Below are positions 1 to 10,141 of a stretch of DNA of 64,000 nucleotides, one piece after another. Source of the DNA: Aquarana catesbeiana. Taxonomy: Eukaryota > Chordata > Amphibia > Anura > Ranidae. The notes under the pieces were generated by a model, which worked only from the letters and a program-made list of their open reading frames with translations, did not search any database and was not told the DNA's origin. The stretch spans positions 5,159,395-5,223,394 of the forward strand of contig NC_133324.1 in assembly GCF_042186555.1 (NCBI RefSeq), read 5' to 3'. Every line of letters begins with the position of its first letter. The first letter of the stretch is position 1. The position numbers and the translations under genes were made by a program.

Positions 1-32
1 AGGAAAAAAGATTTAATCTCCAAATACGGAAA

Positions 33-137
33 GGGTTCTTCGCAGTAAGAGCTGTGATAATGTGGAATAGACTCCCTCCAGAGGTGGATCTGATCAGCTC
101 AGTAGATTTCTATAAGAAAGGTCTCTATTATTTCTAG
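33..137 (+). repeat. Possible LINE 3'-tail fragment
   Basis: A 34-codon frame ending in TAG reads GFFAVRAVIMWNRLPPEV and then SVDFYKKGL. The pattern (aromatic, R-V, WN-LP, then S-FK--L) resembles the short C-terminal tail seen in many CR1/L1-like LINE polyproteins and their amphibian relics. Upstream codons in other frames are broken. It is too short for a firm family call and may simply be a dispersed repeat. Confidence 0.35.
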
Positions 138-1080
138 GTAAATACAGGGTTGTGCCTGGCAGGTAGGTGAAGGGGTTCTCTGCGATATCCTGCACGCAGT
201 ATTGTAGAATCAGGGAAGGGTAAGTGGTTTCAGCGTTGGATGTGGTATGGAGGAGGTGGAGACCTGTATTGTTATATGTCCTTGGCTCAAAGCTCCTGGA
301 AACCATAAACACACCTGAAACAAGGGCAGCATTGTGTGGGTTAGGAACCTTCTCACCCGGTCCTCCAGTGCAGCAGGGTGAAGCGATGACTTTCCTTTTT
401 GGTGGACCCCCTTAGTCCTCCACGGATGTGGCTTTGCAGATGGTGATGACCCAGTCTGTCCGCCCGCAGTCACCCCTAACCTGCTTCCTCAGCTTTCTGG
501 TGACTCTTGCAACTTTCCAGCTCGTCCTGATCCACCTGAGCCTATGCGGATCCACACTGCTCTTTCCCCCTCGTCCAGTCTCACGTACAGTCCCTCGCTC
601 TCCTCTACACCTGTTTCCGGGCTTTTCCTTCTTAAATGCACCTCCCCTTTGCAAGTTCTCTTTGGCTGTGTAGGTCAGTCCCCCCTAATCTGAATGAAAA
701 GTTCTGTTTGCAGCCAGTCGTGGAACAAGATCATCCAGTGCCCAGGGCTAAGATGCCAAACTGTTCCCCCCCCCCTTTATTATGTGCAAGCTTATGAGGA
801 GGAAGGGGGAGAGAGAGCACAGCCTGCACCTCCCCCTCTCCTTTCCGCTTCCAGCGATGGGCCGACAGGGCTAGTGATGCCGCTGACACTACTCCTGTCA
901 GCTTTACAGTAGAAGGAACTTGTGGCACCCCATCCCTACAATACATGCTGCACTCAGGGCAGCAGCCCCTTCTGCCCACCCCTTGTCCTGACCCAGTTTG
1001 CAGCATACAAGACCCAGCACTCCTGTATTGGGCCTTGTGCCATCTTGTGATCAAATAAAGTTCTGCATTACAGTAACAAT
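138..1080. other. Non-coding stretch, nothing recognised
   Basis: No open frame here has a recognisable domain; those present are short and overlap on both strands. Pyrimidine-rich tracts occur around 540-620 and 760-840. An AATAAA hexamer at 1054-1059 lies just before the hAT terminus but has no gene attached. The stretch is either upstream of tlx2 exon 2 in intron 1 or gene flank. The conserved TLX N-terminal motif expected in exon 1 (FGIDQIL-like) was not seen. Confidence 0.4.
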
Positions 1081-1544
1081 TAGGGATGGGCAAACGATTC
1101 GCCCTGAGCATGAGTTTGGGCCAAACATTGGCTGTTCGCTTACTAGGCGAACACCCGAATTATCGGGGTGTTCGTCCGTTTGTTCGACCCGCCGACAACC
1201 ACAATGCACCGCGCCACCGCGCAGTGTATTGGAATCCCTGATTGGCTGAAGCAATGAAAGCTTTGCCCAATCAGGGCACAGAGCACTGTCAGAGCCATGA
1301 TTGGACACCATCATGAAGACTTTATCCAATCATAGCTCATTGCCCTTAGTCCTGCTCCACACTATAAAAGTATTCTTTCAATAGCGGCCATTTGTAATGT
1401 GAAATCGGCGTGGAGAGAGATAGAACAGCGCTCTGTTCAGTGCTATTAGACAGTGTGCTATTCTAAATCTATGGTCAGTAGAATATTAGTTTAGTGTGCA
1501 TCTAGGGATAGTTCAGGCAGTGTGAGTGTAGTGACCGTTTAACA

Positions 1545-3060
1545 CAGTATTGTTCAGTACGTTACTGCAAGTTTAACGCTGTATATTTCAGTGCGTTACG
1601 TGTCATTTAATGCAGTATATTTCTGTGAGTTAGTGCACGTTTAATGCAGTATATTTCAGTGTGTTATTTCAAGTTTAATGCCATAAATTTCAGTGAGTTA
1701 CTGCAAGTTTAACACCGTATATTTAATTGCATTACTGCAAGTTTAACGCCATATATTTCTGTGCGTTACTGCAAGTTTAAAGCCGTATATTTCAGTGAAT
1801 TACATGCCGTTTAATGCAGTATATTTTAGTGCATTACTGCAAGTTTATTGCCATATATTTCAGTGCGTTACGTGCTGTTTAACGCAGTATATTTCTGTGC
1901 GTTACTGCAAGTTTAACGCGGTATAGTTCAGTGCGTTACTGTAAGTATAATGCTGTGTATTTCAGTGCATTACTGGAAGTTTAACGCCATATATTTCAGT
2001 GCGTTATGTGCTATTTAACACAGTATATTTCTGTGCATTAGTGCATGTTTAACGCAATATACTTCAGTACGTTACTACAAGTTTAACGCTGTTTATTTCA
2101 ATGCCTTACGTGTCATTTAATGCAGTATATTTCTGTGAGTTAGTGCATGTTTATGGCAGTATATTTCAGTGTGTTACTTCAAGTTTAATGCCATAAATTT
2201 CAGTGTGTTACTGCAAGTTTAACACCGTATATTTAATTGCGTTACTGCAAGTTTAACGCCATATAGTTCTGTGTGTTACTGAAAGTTTAATGCCGTATAT
2301 TTCAGTGAATTACGTTCCGTTTAATGCCATATATTTCAGTGAGTTACATGCCGTTTAACGCAGTATATGCGTTACTGCAAGTTTAACGCCATAAATTTCA
2401 GTGCATTCTGTGCCATTTAATGCACTATATTTCTGTGCGTTAGTTCACGTTTAACGCAGTATAGTTCAGTGCAATAATGCAAATATAATGCTGTGTATTT
2501 CAGTGCATTACTACAAGTTTAACGCCATATATTTCAGTGCATTATGTGCCATTTAACGCAGTATATTTCTGTGCATTAGTGCACGTTTAACGCAGTATAT
2601 TTCCGTGCATTAGTGCACGTTTAATGTAGTATACTTCAGTGCATTACTGCAAGTTTAACACTGTATATTTCAGTGCGTTACTGCAAGTTTAACGCCATAT
2701 AGTTCTGTGTGTTAGTGCATGTTTAACACCGTATATTTCAGTGCGTTACTTTCTGTGATGGATGTAACCCAGCCCCCCCCCCACCCAAAGTGACTCCCAT
2801 CACACCTTCCGTTTAGCGCAGTATAGTTCAGTGTGTTACTGCAAGTTTAAGGCAGTATAATTCTGTGCGTTACATCATGCACGTTTTATATTTCAGTGCA
2901 TTACTGCAAGTTTAACACTGCATATTTGAGTGTGTTATCTTCCATTTCTCGCAGTATATTTATGTGTGTTACTGCATGTTTGATGCAGTATATTGCAGTG
3001 CGTCAGTGCATTTTTACTGCAGTATATTATAGTGTATCAATGAAGTGTGTCTGTATAGTG
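1545..3060. repeat. Tandem array, ~36-38 bp unit, inside the hAT element
   Basis: The unit approximates TATATTTCAGTGCGTTACTG followed by CAAGTTTAACGCCG. It recurs about 40 times with many point variants (GCGTTAC/GCATTAC, AACGC/AATGC) and irregular spacing. A C-rich interruption lies at about 2770-2800. There is no coding potential. Its position between the 5' terminus and the transposase matches the subterminal repeats, often transposase-binding sites, known in hAT elements; that role is inferred. Confidence 0.8.
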
Positions 3061-3213
3061 ACTACTCAAGTTAAAGTGCACCAAACACCACTTTCCATTG
3101 ATTAAAGTGCATCTACGTACACATTTCCACATCTTTATTACATTTTGTTAATAAGAGTCCCTCCCCCCATCATGTCTGGTAGGACAAGGTGAGGGAGATG
3201 TCCACAGGCAAAG

Positions 3214-6200
3214 GTGGATGTGCTCAGTCCTCAGGCAGGGCATCATTTTCTCTGTTTAGTGAGTTTGCATCAGCATGCAGAGGAGGTGGTGGACTGGCTT
3301 ACTAAACCATCCTCATCCTCCGTCACCCAAGCAGAGACTAGTGCACAGTCCACTTCAGAGGGCAGAGTGGCCAAACCTGCCTCCTTGTCCACAGCTATTC
3401 CTGCCATAGCCCCAACATCAGGCATGGAGAAGTCAGCAGAGTTATTTGAACACAGTGTCAGCCACTTACCCCTTGACAATGCACAGCCATTACTCGATTC
3501 AGATGTTGGTTCTGAGGTTGAAGAAGGCAGGACCATGAGCCTACAGAGAGGGGAGAACACTGGTACACAAATTGGCATTCATGTTCCTCCAGCCGCAGGG
3601 TATTGCCATGTTGTCTCCAGAGATAATGAGGATGGAGGAGATGATATTGATGATATTGATGATGATGATGGATGATGATGGATGATGATGATGATGATGT
3701 GACTTGGGTGCTGGATAGACCAAAGGAGGAAAGTGAGGGTGAGGCACAACCCCAACGAGGCAGCCATCATGGAAGAGTAGAGAGCAGCCACCCTATTCCA
3801 TCACATTGTGGAGCTGTTATCTCACGGCCCACTTCCCATAGCTCAGCTGTCTGGGCCTTTTTTAGTACATGTGCAGCTGATCGCACTGTTGCAATTTGCA
3901 AAATTTGTCTCAAGCACATCAGGCTTGGCAAAAACAGCAACCATTTGGGTACCACATGCTTGACAAGGCATTTGACCTCCCACCACTCAGGCCATTGGCA
4001 AGACCTGAAAGCCACACAAAAGTGACACAATTCTGTTCCTCCTCAGTCTGTCCCTGGTATACCCCATAACCTCTCAGCAGCCTCCACTGACAGGGATGAT
4101 GGTATAGTGCAGGGTGTCCCAGGTCCTTGCAGCACATCTGCCAGCAACACACCACCAGCTGTAGACTATAGCCAGCAAATTTCTCTGCCCCATCTGCTGC
4201 AGTGAAAAAAAAAAAGTCACTGCCACCCACATGCCCAGCGTCTAAATGCAAGCTTGCCAAAGCTGCTGGCTCTACAACCTCTTCCTTTCCGTCTGGTGGA
4301 TTCTGCCCCCTTCTGTGAATTTGCAGAATGTGCTGTACCACAATGGCAGGTTCCCAGTCACTATTTCTTGTCAAATAAGGCCATTCCATCTCTCTACCAT
4401 CATGTGGAAGGCAATTCTGTCGCATCGTTGGGCAAGGCAGTCAGCCGCAGGCAATGTTGTGACATTGTTGAGCAAGGCAGTCAGCCTTTACTGCTGACAC
4501 GTGGCACAGCAAGCATGGTCAGGGGTGATATATTCCATTCACAACACACTGGGTAACTCTGTTTGCAACTCGGAAGGATGCAAGACAGGGCTCAGTGCTG
4601 CAGCTTGTTGTGCCCCCATGTCTCCATGCAGCTAGTGATGATGATGATGTGAGATTTGTCAGCTCTACCCCCTCCTCCTCCTCTGCTGAATTGTCCTATG
4701 AACCACAAGTACCCCCTAAGCATTCAAAGGGCTATTCAATGAGTCAGGCTAAAAGGTGCCATGCAGTTCCTCAGTTGGCGTGTCTAGGGGACAGGAACCA
4801 CATGGGAGCAGAGATTCTTGCAGCTCTGCAGGGACAGACCCAGAGGTGGGTCATGCCACGTCAGCTGGAGCCAGGAATGGTGGTATGCGATAATGGCACA
4901 AACCTCCTGTCCGGCCTTAGACAGGGAAAGTTGACACGTGCCATGCTTGGCACATGTCCTCAATTTGGTTGTGCAGCATTCCTAAATAGGTACCCAGGGT
5001 TGGAAGATCTACTAAAGCAGGCCAGAAGAGTCTGTAGCCATTTTAGGCGGTCATAGACAGCTAATGCTCGGTTGGCTGAAATTCAGCGGGAATTCAACCT
5101 GTCCGTAAACCGCCTGATTTGTGACATGCCCACCAGGTGGAACTCAATTTTGGCAATGCTGCAGCTGCTGCACATGCAACAGACCGTTGTCAACGAGTAC
5201 CTGTGTGAGTATGGCACAACAACAGGCTCAGGCCGGCTCGGATTTTTTTCCCATGCCATTGGCTGCTCATAAAGGATGCATGCACTGTACTGTCAGCATT
5301 TGAGGAGGCCTCAAGGATGGTGAGCCGTGACAATGCATACATCAGTGACACAATCCCTGTTGTGTTTCTGCTGGAGCAGACTCTGCGTGGCATTATGGAC
5401 AAGGCACTTGAGGCCTAGCAGCGGGAAGAAGAGGAGGACTTCCTTTCCTCTTAAGGCCCACTTCATGCAGACACCATTGTTCCTATGCCACAGAACACAC
5501 AAGAGGAGAGAGGAGGAGGAGGATTCTGACAGTTTTGGAGACATTGAAGCAGAGGAAGACATAGGACAAAGAGTAAGAGATGGTTTTCCATCTGTAGAAC
5601 CCTTGGTAGTAGTACGTGGCTGGAAAGAGGCAGTTCCAGATACTGTAACCCTCAGTGACCCGAGGAGTCTGCTTTTCATGCCCCTGCAAATTAGCAGTGC
5701 ATGGGCTCCCTCTTGCTTCAAAGCCTGCAAAAGGACCTAAGAATACGCGGCGTAAAGGAGAAAGATCACTATTGACCACCATTATAAGGGGAAAGTCTCA
5801 GAACTCATCCCGTCCCCACAGAGGGTGCAGAAGATGAAATCACTTGAGGGCACATTAAAGAGGAGTTTATCTAATGCTTTTCCCGACTCTGGTATGTTAC
5901 AATGTCTTGGAAAACTTAGTTTTGAGGCTTCTGTTGGTCAAGAGAGGAGCAGTGGAGAAGGCGGCCACCTAAGTAATGCATTTCACAATTTTTTTAGTCC
6001 TCACCGCCCAGGGCTGTCAGCTTCCACATCCCATTGGCAGTATCTGCATCATATGGTGGATGATTATCTAGGGGCGAAAATAGAGTTGGAGAGCTTTCCA
6101 GTCGATGATCCACTGGCTTACTGGGTCATAAGAATAGACCACTGGTCAGAACTTGCCCAGTATGCAACTGAGCTGCTGGGCTGCCCTGCATCCAGTGTGC

Positions 6201-6355
6201 TTTCCGGATGGGCATTCAGTGCTGCTGGAGGTTTTGTTACTGATGGTAGAACGTGTCTGTCCATAGACTCTGTGGACCGTCTGACATTTATCAAAATGAA
6301 TCAGTCCTGGATCAACAGAAACTATGAAGCCCCTGATGCCGATGTCGCTGATTGA
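3214..6355 (+). pseudogene. hAT transposase pseudogene (BED zinc finger, hAT dimerisation domain)
   Basis: A DDE-type transposase of the hAT superfamily, which cuts and pastes the surrounding element. Parts appear in order. An acidic/Ser-rich N-terminus (3214-3675) ends in a GAT repeat. A BED finger follows at about 3840-4020 (AVWAFFSTCAADRTVAICKIC, then H-type ligands in TRHLTSHHSGH). A catalytic-core fragment has VVCDNGTNLLSGLRQGK (about 4880-4930) and PTRWNSILAMLQLL (about 5130). The C-terminal dimerisation domain at about 6050-6350 has DPLAYWV, PASSVLSGWAFSAAGG and LTFIKMNQSWI. The fragments lie in different frames with stops between them (for example around 4025-4590 and 5275-5825), so no full-length protein is possible. 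The normally charged motif after PASSV reads SGWAFSAAG rather than SER-FSAAG. Confidence 0.78.
3625..3700. repeat. (GAT)n microsatellite in the hAT transposase
   Basis: A GATGAT-rich run encodes a poly-Asp stretch just upstream of the BED finger. GGAT interruptions change frame. Slippage here is the likely reason the N-terminal acidic frame (ending 3675) and the BED frame (open from 3672) are out of register. Confidence 0.85.
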
Positions 6356-7195
6356 GTGTTTTTGGGATGTGGAATCTCTGCAGGACATCTAGACTGTCTA
6401 GCATTGTGGGTGTTGATTTCATCTGGAAGATTTTTTTAGTGTAGGTTTCATGGGCACAATTAAGACCCAAAAACCATTTTTTCCGCTGTTTGACAGGTGC
6501 ATATCATTGCAATTTTTGACAGCAAGGCCAAGTCTTCCTTTCATCAAGAGTACCTCTTATAGGGTTACGGTGGGAAGGCGTCACTGACACCCAAAGACCA
6601 ATTTTTCCATACCTGTTACTTCTATTCTAAGTCTGTCGAAGAGACACCAGAATTTATCCAAAAATTCTCTGATCTTGTTCCAAGTGCACTACATTGTGGC
6701 CTCATCATACAGACTGGCGCCCTAAGCCATTGCTTACAAAATAAAGAAAGTTTGCAGGGAAAATGTCTTTTTTTTGGCTTTATAGATGCAATTATTGCTG
6801 CAACAGGTTCTACACACAGTAGAGATGTGCAACTTTACAGGTAGACTAAGGAGACCCCCCCCCCGGCACTATTTTGAAAGGAATTTTAAATTTTTATGCT
6901 TTCGCTTTAAGCATCCAGAAAATCACAGCTCATTTAAACATTATGTTTTTTGCAAACTTTTTTTCATTGATACATGTGCCCCACGGCAGTACTCAGACCC
7001 CCATAACCATTGTATGCCCAATTACTTTCATATAACCCTTCAAATTGGGCATTTTTGATTTTTCCAGTTCGGGTCCCATATACTGTACTTCAATGGGGTT
7101 CGTTATTTGGTTCCGAACTTTCGCAATGTTGAAAAGTCCTGGTGCAAACCGAACAGGGGGTTGATCGGCCCATCCCTAGGCACAGTGTTACAAGT

Positions 7196-7422
7196 ACATT
7201 GGAGAGGAGGTGGAGGGATGATGAGGGTGGTGTACAGCTGTCTGTTGTAGCTCCAGCTGCACAGATTCCAGTAGCATCTCACCTCACTGGTGACACCACC
7301 AGAGCCCACCATATTCCAGCCTGTAGTCAGCTCAGACCCCCACAGGGTTCTCCATATCTGTGAGGAGTACATTGGAGAGGAGATGGAGGGATGTTGAAGG
7401 GGGTGTACAGCTGTCTGTTGAG
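7196..7422. repeat. Pair of ~55-bp direct repeats before tlx2 exon 2
   Basis: TACATTGGAGAGGAGGTGG at 7196 and TACATTGGAGAGGAGATGG at 7367 each begin a ~55-bp block that continues to GTGTACAGCTGTCTGTTG. The two copies are 171 bp apart and differ at a few positions. The second ends about 50 bp before the exon 2 acceptor, so it lies in the polypyrimidine/branch-point neighbourhood. Confidence 0.7.
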
Positions 7423-7472
7423 AAATGATAGAGGCTCCTTATTAACCCCAGTTTTGTCTGTCTTGGTTCCAG

Positions 7473-7710
7473 CTACTCTTCCACCATTCTCAGTGTCTCG
7501 TCGGATTGGACATCCATACCAGAACCGGACACCCCCGAAGAGGAAGAAACCTCGAACCTCCTTCAGCCGGCTCCAGATCTGTGAGCTGGAGAAGAGATTT
7601 CACCGCCAGAAATATCTGGCATCAGCTGAAAGGGCTTCACTGGCAAAATCTCTGCGCATGAGTGACTCTCAGGTTAAGACCTGGTTCCAGAACCGACGCA
7701 CCAAGTGGAG
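7473..7710 (+). CDS. tlx2: TLX-family homeobox gene, homeodomain exon (exon 2), best fit tlx2
   Basis: This exon encodes the DNA-binding homeodomain of a T-cell-leukaemia homeobox (TLX/HOX11) transcription factor, a nuclear regulator of neuronal and neural-crest fates. The acceptor AG is at 7471-7472 and the donor GT at 7711-7712. The reading frame leaves two bases (AG) that join the G of exon 3 to give Arg. The N-terminal arm PFSVSRRIGHPYQNRTPPKR precedes the homeodomain, which starts at about 7537 and ends in QVKTWFQNRRTKWR. The Thr before WFQN (homeodomain position 47) is the TLX hallmark. PPKRKKPRTSFSR fits TLX2 better than the PPKKKK/TSFT form of TLX1 and TLX3. The exon looks intact. Exon 1 is not in this window as far as can be seen. 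The TLX call is firm; the paralogue call is good but not certain. Confidence 0.9.
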
Positions 7711-7850
7711 GTGAGTTGTCTAAACTCAAACTGGGGACACATGGGGCAGAGGTGAGCTGTCCAAACTCCCTAAGATGGGAAACATGTGGGGGGGGTGTAA
7801 GCCGGCTACACTCCCTGAGATGGGGACACATGGGGCGGGGTAAATTCCCT
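7706..7850. repeat. ~41-44 bp tandem repeat beginning at the exon 2 splice donor
   Basis: The true donor context (GAGGTGAGTTGTCTAAACTC) is repeated 41 bp downstream as GAGGTGAGCTGTCCAAACTC (GT at 7752). A weaker third copy starts at about 7795. Each unit continues with GGGGACACATGGGG or a close variant. Confidence 0.75.
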
Positions 7851-8136
7851 CCGGTATTATTGCCACCTAGACAGAGAGGTCAGCAGAAGTACAATGAAGT
7901 TCATGGACCAGACTCTATCAGACCGATGTGAGACTCCGGTGTTCTTAGAAGTAGCTAAGGGTTCCTTGAGCAGTAGGCAGTATTAGATTGCCCCAACCCC
8001 CACCTCCAATGCTTCCTGAATGGATCCAGTCCCGAGTCAGAGCTGAGGGGCCTACTGAACCCCTCCTCTAAGATAAGTGCCATCAATGTAAGTGGGATAT
8101 TATTGACTGACCACCAACATAAATATTACTAATTTA
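7851..8136. other. Intron sequence, nothing recognised
   Basis: Part of tlx2 intron 2 between the donor-derived repeat and the first 31-bp minisatellite fragment. No domain, terminal repeat or tandem unit stands out. Confidence 0.5.
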
Positions 8137-8225
8137 CTAATGACCACCAGTGTAAGGGGGCCCTTCTGCTCTAAATGCCAATGTAAGGGGGCCCATCACC
8201 ACTGACCACCAATGTAAAGGGTCTT
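8137..8225. repeat. Left fragment of the 31-bp intron minisatellite
   Basis: About three units of the form GACCACCAATGTAAGGGGG plus CCCTTCACCACT, the same unit as the large array at 17196-18330. The fragment stops abruptly at 8225, where sequence interpreted as the 3' end of a minus-strand LINE begins. This suggests one array split by insertion. Confidence 0.8.
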
Positions 8226-8273
8226 TCTTTCCAATTTTTTTTATTAAAACACTTGCAATCAATAAGCATAAAA

Positions 8274-8275
<2 letters not shown>

Positions 8276-8305
<30 letters not shown>

Positions 8306-8312
8306 TCTCTCT
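8276..8312. repeat. (CT)n microsatellite abutting the Tc1 left end
   Basis: CT dinucleotides with one A interruption run directly into the Tc1 terminal repeat. The TA dinucleotide expected on that side is missing, while TA is present on the right (9926-9927). The microsatellite may have overwritten it. Confidence 0.9.
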
Positions 8313-9925
8313 CAGTGCCTTGCAAAAGTATTCACCCCCCTTGGCTTTTTACCTATTTTGTTACATTACAGCCTTTAGTTCAATGTGTTTTTTAATCTGA
8401 ATTATATGTGATGATCAGAACACAATAGTCTAAGTTGGTGAAGTAAAATTAGAAAAATATATACATAAAACTATTTTTCAAAAATAAAAAACAGATAATT
8501 GGCATGTGCGTATGTATTCACCCCCCTTTGTTATGAAGCCCATAAAAATCTCTGGTGCAACCAATTACCTTCAGAAGTCACATAATTAGTGAAAAGATGT
8601 CCACTTGTGTGCAATCTAAGTGTCACATGATCTGTCATTACATAGACACACCTTTGTGAAAGGCCCCAGAGGCGGCAACACCTAAGCAAGAGGCACCACT
8701 AACCAAACACTGCCATGAAGACCAAGGAACTCTCCAAACAAGCAAGGGACAATGTTGTTGAGAAGTACAAGTCAGGGTTAGGTTATAAAAAAATATCCAA
8801 ATCTTTGATGATCCGTAGGAGCACCATCAAATCTATCATAACCAAATGGAAAGAACATGGCACAACAGCAAACCTGCAAAGAGACGGCCGCACACCAAAA
8901 CTCATTGACTTTCTCAGAGCAGGCAAGGAGGGCATTAATCAGAGAGGCAGCACAGAGATCTAAGGTAACCCTGGAGGAGCTGCAGAGTTCCACAGCAGAG
9001 ACTGGAGTATCTGTACATAGGACGACAATAAGCCGTACGCTCCATAGAGTTGGGCTTTATGGCAGAGTGGCCAGAAGAAATCCATTACTTTCAGTAAAAA
9101 ACAAAATGGCACGTTTTGAGTTTGCGAAAAGGCATGTGGGAGACTCCCAAAATGTATGGAGGAAGGTGCTCTGGTCTGATGAGACTAAAATTCAACTTTT
9201 TGGCCATCAAAGAAAACGCTATATCTGGGGCAAACCCAACACATCACATCACCCAAAGAACACCATCCCCACTGTGAAACATGTTGGTGGCAGCATCATG
9301 CTTGGGGATATTTTTGGAAGGATGGATGGTGCTAAATACAGGGATATTCTTGAGCAGAACGTGTAGCACTCTGTGTGTGTGATTTGAGGCTAGGACGAAG
9401 GTTCACCTTCCAGCAGGACAATGACCCCAAACACACTGCTAAAGCAACACTTGAGTGGTTTAAGGGGAAACATGGAAATGTGTTGGAATGGCCTAGTCAA
9501 AGCCCAGACCTCAATCCAATAGAAAATCTGTGGTCAGACTTAAAGATTGCTGTTCACAAGCACAAAACCATCTAACTTGAAGGAGCTGGAGCAGTTTTGC
9601 AAAGAGGAATGGGCAAAAATCCCAGTGGTAAGATGTGGCAAGATCATAGAGACTTATCCAAAGCGACTTGGAGCTGTGATAGCCGCAAAAGGTGTCTCTA
9701 CAAAGTATTGACTTTAGGGGGGTGAATAGTTATGCACATTGACTTTTTCTGTTATTTTGTCCTATTTGTTGCTTGCTTCACAATAAAAAAAAAAAATCTT
9801 CAAAGTTGTGGGCGTGTTCTGTAAATGAAATGATGCAAATCCTCAAACAATCCATGTTAATTCCAGGTTGTGAGGCAACAAAACACAAGAAATGGCAAGG
9901 GGGTGAATACTTTTGCAAGGCACTG
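8313..9925 (+). mobile_element. Tc1/mariner DNA transposon, inactive
   Basis: Terminal inverted repeats begin CAGTGCCTTGCAAAAGTATT at 8313 and end with the complement at 9925. A second inner pair follows (CCCCCCTTTGTTATG near 8522; GGGGGGTGAATAGTTATG near 9717). The right end is followed by TA, the canonical target dinucleotide. It holds one broken DD34E transposase. The site lies in the 3' untranslated part of the minus-strand LINE. Confidence 0.92.
8715..9715 (+). pseudogene. Tc1-like transposase pseudogene (DD34E)
   Basis: A cut-and-paste transposase. The N-terminal paired-like helix-turn-helix is at about 8715-8900 (MKTKELSKQARDNVVEKY, then IRRSTIKSIITKW). The second DNA-binding part has GVSVHRTTISRTLHRVGLYG (about 9006-9065). 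Catalytic residues remain: Asp in VLWSDETKIQLFG (about 9177), Asp in FQQDNDPKHTAK (about 9415) and Glu in PDLNPIENLW (about 9515). The frame moves from phase 0 to +1 near 8900 and back near 9365 after a stop. About a dozen residues between SIML and MDGAKY, normally containing WGCFS, are missing. C-terminal similarity continues past a TAA at about 9573 to about 9710. It is non-functional. Confidence 0.92.
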
Positions 9926-10141
9926 TACATATTTACATGAAAAGGAAAAAAATATATAGCAAGATATGCTCTCAAACAAAGAATGGCTTCACAGCAAAAT
10001 CAAAACTGTCATCGATAATCATGTCATTACTGGGGAAAATAATCTTAGCAAGACTCCACACCACTACATCAGACAAACCTGCAAGGTCAAGAAACAAACC
10101 CGCACCCATTATGCATGCAGTCCTTCTTCAAAAAGAAGATA
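9926..10141 (-). other. LINE 3' untranslated region
   Basis: A/T-rich sequence between the Tc1 right end and the end of the LINE ORF2 frame. There is no separate gene. By position it is LINE 3' UTR, continuing on the far side of the Tc1 insertion at 8226-8275. Confidence 0.5.

Larger units (their letters stand above)
1081..7179 (+). mobile_element. Degenerate hAT DNA transposon with subterminal tandem repeats
   Basis: The termini are inverted: TAGGGATGGGC at 1081 and its complement GCCCATCCCTA ending at 7179. Inside are a GC-rich stem region (1081-1250), a long tandem array (about 1545-3060), a broken BED-finger/hAT transposase (3214-6355), and a non-coding 3' part (6356-7179) with homopolymer runs. 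An 8-bp target duplication is expected for hAT but was not found next to these ends, so the element is old or its ends are misplaced by a few bases. It lies upstream of tlx2 exon 2, probably within intron 1. Confidence 0.75.

Noticed and set aside
1081..7179. 8-bp target duplication for the hAT element
   Set aside because: The bases next to the two ends (GTAACAAT and GGCACAGT) do not match, so none is claimed.
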